A stretch of 64,000 nt of DNA. It comes from JALZHR01 sp036388475. Its GTDB lineage: Bacteria; Acidobacteriota; Blastocatellia; Pyrinomonadales; Pyrinomonadaceae. The stretch is taken from contig DASVRT010000086.1 of assembly GCA_036388475.1 (NCBI GenBank), positions 1-64,000 of the forward strand. Reading direction: 5' to 3'. Of the stretch, positions 61,873 to 64,000 are shown piece after piece. Both the position numbers and the translations under genes were made by a program. How positions within the stretch are numbered: the first letter of the stretch is position 1; every line of letters starts with the position of its first letter. The notes beneath the pieces were generated by a model. It was given only the letters and a program-made list of their open reading frames with translations, was not told where the DNA came from and searched no databases.

Positions 61873-62424
61873 ATGACAACCGAATTTACCAATCCGAATC
61901 TCGAAATTTTATATTCAGCTGAGCAAATCCAAGCGCGCGTCGATGAACTGGGCGAACAGATTTCGCGCGATTATGCCGGCAGAGACTTAGTTTTAGTCGG
62001 CGTTTTAAAAGGCTCGGTCGTTTTTCTCGCCGATTTGATGCGCGCCGTCGATTTGCGGCTGACGATAGATTTTATGGCGGTTTCCAGCTACAAGGACGGA
62101 ACGGTTTCGACCGGCGACGTGGAGATTTTAAAGGATTTGACCAATCCGATTCGCGGGCGCGACGTCATCGTCTGCGAAGACATCGTCGATACGGGCTTGA
62201 CGCTGTTCCGGCTGCTGGAAATCCTCGGCTCGCGCGGCGCGAATTCTCTGAAAATCGCCACGCTGCTCGATAAACCCGAGCCGCGCATCAAAAAAGATTT
62301 GAAAATCGACTACTGCGGCTTTCAAATCCCGAACAAATTCGTCGTCGGCTACGGCTTGGACGCGGCGGGCAGATACCGAAATCTGCCGTTTATCGGCGTC
62401 GTGAAAAACCCGGACGAAATTTAA
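61873..62424 (+). CDS. hpt: hypoxanthine phosphoribosyltransferase
   Basis: A 183-residue purine salvage enzyme that joins hypoxanthine or guanine to PRPP, forming IMP or GMP. The PRPP-binding motif is VIVCEDIVDTGLTLF near residues 104-118. LVGVLKGSVVFLADLMR near 40-56 and the closing FVVGYGLDAAGRYRNLPFIG are typical of the family. I chose the ATG at 61873 because it gives the usual length and Hpt homology begins just after; the longer frame from 61825 adds unrelated residues. It is divergent from the deoC/rpiB-like pair, which together suggests nucleoside use and purine salvage side by side. Confidence 0.95.
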   Translation: MTTEFTNPNLEILYSAEQIQARVDELGEQISRDYAGRDLVLVGVLKGSVVFLADLMRAVDLRLTIDFMAVSSYKDGTVSTGDVEILKDLTNPIRGRDVIVCEDIVDTGLTLFRLLEILGSRGANSLKIATLLDKPEPRIKKDLKIDYCGFQIPNKFVVGYGLDAAGRYRNLPFIGVVKNPDEI

Positions 62425-62458
62425 TTTAAGACGAAATTTAATTTAAATGGAGAGAAGA

Positions 62459-63358
62459 ATGTTTAGAAAATTTCCGGTTCTATTTCTTTTGCTGTCTTTT
62501 TCTTCGCCCGCCGTCTTCGCCCATAACAAACACGAAAACGGGCAGGACGTAACGGTCAAAACGCAAAAAATCAGCGGCAATGTTTCGCTGCTGCAAGGTC
62601 GCGGCGGCAACGTCGGCGCGTCCGTCGGCGCGGACGGCATCTTGATTGTGGACGACGATTATGCCGAAGTTTCGCCGAAGATTGCCGAAGCCTTAAAAGC
62701 GTTAGGCTCGGAAAAACCGCGTTTTATTTTGAACACGCACTGGCACGGCGACCACACGGGCGGCAACCAATATTTCGGCAAAGACTCGCTCATCGTCGCG
62801 CACGCCAACGTCCGGCGGCGTCTTTCCATCGAACAGACGGTTTTCGGCGAAAAAATTCAGCCGTCGCCGGAATCGGCGCTGCCCGATATTACTTACGAGC
62901 AGACGCTGTCGATTTATTTCAACGGCGAAGAAATCCGCGTCGTGCATTTCCCGAACGGGCACACGGACGGCGATTCCGTTATCTTTTTTACCAAATCGAA
63001 CGTCGTTCATACGGGCGACCATTTTTTCAAAGACCGCTTTCCGTTTGTCGATTTGGACAGCGGCGGCAGCGTTCAGGGTTTGATGAAAAACGTTGCCGAC
63101 CTTATCAGACAGCTTCCGGCAGACGTGAAAATCATTCCCGGTCACGGCGCGCCGGCGAGTCTCGACGATTTGAAAACTTACCGGCAAATGCTGATTGAAA
63201 CGACCGACATCGTGCAGAAAGGCATCACCGGCGGCAAGACGCTGGAAGGCTTGAAAAAAGACGGCTTGCCCGAAAAATATAAATCGTGGGGCACGGGCTT
63301 TATCAAAACGGATTTCTGGATTGAGACGATTTACAAAAGCCTCGCGACAAAAAAATAA
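62459..63358 (+). CDS. exported metallo-beta-lactamase-fold hydrolase
   Basis: A 299-residue protein with a signal peptide (residues 1-21). The zinc-binding motif H94-x-H96-x-D98-H99 (NTHWHGDHTGG) is complete, with further ligands in FPNGHTDGDS, VHTGDHFF and IPGHGAPAS. The layout resembles subclass-B3-like and quinoprotein-relay-associated MBL proteins, so a lactamase activity cannot be assumed. I chose the ATG at 62459 because ggagagaag lies before it; the ATG at 62447 is 12 bases upstream and lacks such a site. It is followed 33 bases later by an NTF2-like gene and probably co-transcribed with hpt. Confidence 0.85.
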   Translation: MFRKFPVLFLLLSFSSPAVFAHNKHENGQDVTVKTQKISGNVSLLQGRGGNVGASVGADGILIVDDDYAEVSPKIAEALKALGSEKPRFILNTHWHGDHTGGNQYFGKDSLIVAHANVRRRLSIEQTVFGEKIQPSPESALPDITYEQTLSIYFNGEEIRVVHFPNGHTDGDSVIFFTKSNVVHTGDHFFKDRFPFVDLDSGGSVQGLMKNVADLIRQLPADVKIIPGHGAPASLDDLKTYRQMLIETTDIVQKGITGGKTLEGLKKDGLPEKYKSWGTGFIKTDFWIETIYKSLATKK

Positions 63359-63391
63359 ATCCGAATCCGGGAAATAAGGAATTCAAACAAA

Positions 63392-63901
63392 ATGCAAAAA
63401 ATATTTCTCATCCTCGCCGGCTTCGGCATCTTCTTCGGTCTCAGCGCCGCCGCCGCCACGGCGCGGGCGCAGGATAAAACCGCCGGCAAAAAAGACGTCA
63501 AGCAGCTCGAAGCGATTTACAAGCAGTTCGACGCGGCGACGAAAAAACGCGACCTGAAAACATACGAAAAATATCTGGACGAAACCTTTGCAGTCGAACA
63601 GGAAACCCTGAAAATCCCGCGCCGCGAGATTCTCGAACTCCTGAAGCAATTCTTCGATTCGGCAGTCGAGATAACCGAAGCCGTCTCGACAATCGAAAAA
63701 ATCCGTGTTACCGACGGCAATTATTTTCTGGAAGTTTCAAGCTTCGTCAAAGGCAAATTTAAAATGCCGGGCGCGGGCGGCAGAATTTCCGTTCTCCAAA
63801 TCACCTCCCAATCGACCGATGTCTGGATAAAAACCGGCAAAGGCTGGAAGCAAATTTCGCAAATCGACCGCGGCTCAAAAATTCTGCCTGCCGGTAATTA
63901 A
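63392..63901 (+). CDS. secreted NTF2-like (DUF4440/SnoaL-type) protein
   Basis: A 169-residue exported protein. Residues 1-26 are a signal peptide (ILAGFGIFFGLSAAAATARAQ). The mature part has the NTF2-like cone fold pattern: a first helix LEAIYKQFDAATKKRDLKTY, YLDETFAVEQ, then strands ISVLQITSQSTDVWIKTGKG and WKQISQIDRG. Family members include ketosteroid-isomerase-like enzymes and many binding proteins; the active residue set is not evident. It follows the MBL gene closely with aaataagga upstream and likely serves the same process. Confidence 0.7.
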   Translation: MQKIFLILAGFGIFFGLSAAAATARAQDKTAGKKDVKQLEAIYKQFDAATKKRDLKTYEKYLDETFAVEQETLKIPRREILELLKQFFDSAVEITEAVSTIEKIRVTDGNYFLEVSSFVKGKFKMPGAGGRISVLQITSQSTDVWIKTGKGWKQISQIDRGSKILPAGN

Positions 63902-63956
63902 AAAAGGCAAAAGGCAAAAAGCAGGAAAAAAAAGTTTCTTTTCTTACTTTTGCCTT
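63899..63956. repeat. inverted repeat, aaaggcaaaaggcaaaa class
   Basis: The left arm aaaaaaggcaaaaggcaaaa matches the short right arm acttttgcctt at 63946-63956. It sits at the convergent border between the NTF2-like gene and the partial minus-strand gene, and is shorter than the other members of the family. Confidence 0.6.
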
Positions 63957-64000
63957 AACTGCGTTTCCACGTTTGCAAAACTTCCCAGACTTCGCGCGTT
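63955..64000 (-). CDS. C-terminal end of a minus-strand gene (partial)
   Basis: A minus-strand frame enters from the right edge and stops at 63955, giving TREVWEVLQTWKRS as the last residues. The Trp/Glu/Val-rich helix-like end and the convergent inverted repeat placed directly at its stop, as at the other convergent borders, support a real gene. Fifteen codons are too few to name a family. Confidence 0.4.
   Translation of the reverse strand, partial: TREVWEVLQTWKRS

Noticed and set aside
1..64000. tRNA or rRNA genes
   Set aside because: No T-loop (ggttcgaatcc-type) with matching acceptor stem and no conserved rRNA strings were noticed; a covariance-model scan was not possible here.

Overview
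The window reads as chromosomal DNA of a free-living, gene-dense, mid-GC bacterium of the phylum Acidobacteriota, most likely class Blastocatellia (Pyrinomonas-like). This is an inference from gene content, not from a marker gene: FG-GAP repeats of the WYLLRSTAGF type, DUF1800/DUF1501 pairs, large tricorn-type proteases, giant Reg_prop/Y_Y_Y sensor kinases, paired Ser/Thr kinases that open with INE(I/V)LQ.GRYRII, and a TPR-TonB protein. No rRNA, tRNA, CRISPR array, prophage or intact insertion sequence was seen. The only mobile trace is an IS630-type transposase C-terminus at the left edge.

Layout. 1-2400: transposase end, an orphan small protein and a beta-barrel protein. 2400-9900 (all minus strand): FG-GAP secreted protein, cytochrome c preceded by an elaborate nested hairpin, anti-sigma factor, ECF sigma factor, secreted subtilase and a TPR-CHAT caspase-like protein. 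10040-15900 (plus): a purine/ureide catabolic operon (allantoinase, allantoicase, OHCU decarboxylase, HIU hydrolase, urate oxidase), a 14-unit 21-bp repeat array and a citrate-lyase/aldolase-fold enzyme. 16470-25400: S46 dipeptidyl peptidase converging on two tandem tricorn-like proteases. 26200-31640: a giant sensor kinase flanked by two paralogous LuxR-type response regulators, one with an altered acidic pocket. 32000-35200: DUF1800/DUF1501 secretion pair. 35400-41150: an unusual enzyme group made of a transglutaminase-like protein, an ATP-grasp/PLP-decarboxylase fusion, two AspH-like oxygenases and a SyrP/TauD-like oxygenase. 41240-50050: miscellaneous secreted proteins, creatininase-family enzyme, TetR regulator, S41 peptidase, receiver-like protein, DnaC-like ATPase and MsrPQ. 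50170-54850: three tandem members of an unrecognised secreted helical family, the first broken by an internal deletion. 55070-59940: an apparently active kinase, a predicted pseudokinase and a TPR-TonB protein. 60030-62420: deoC and an rpiB-like gene, both with microcompartment-type N-terminal extensions, divergent from hpt. 62460-64000: a B3-like metallo-hydrolase, an NTF2-like protein and the end of a minus-strand gene.

Two themes stand out. First, many gene borders (14 places catalogued) carry long inverted repeats whose arms are built from reiterated short words (for example aacggtaaacggtaag, or tagccgcggattaacgcgg). They use different words but share one architecture, and some overlap the stop codons of neighbouring genes. 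Second, the 35.4-41.2 kb enzyme group looks like an uncharacterised amino-acid-tailoring pathway, with domain parallels to butirosin BtrJ/BtrK/BtrH chemistry.

All coordinates and residue numbers were counted by eye. Family assignments come from motif recognition without database searches.
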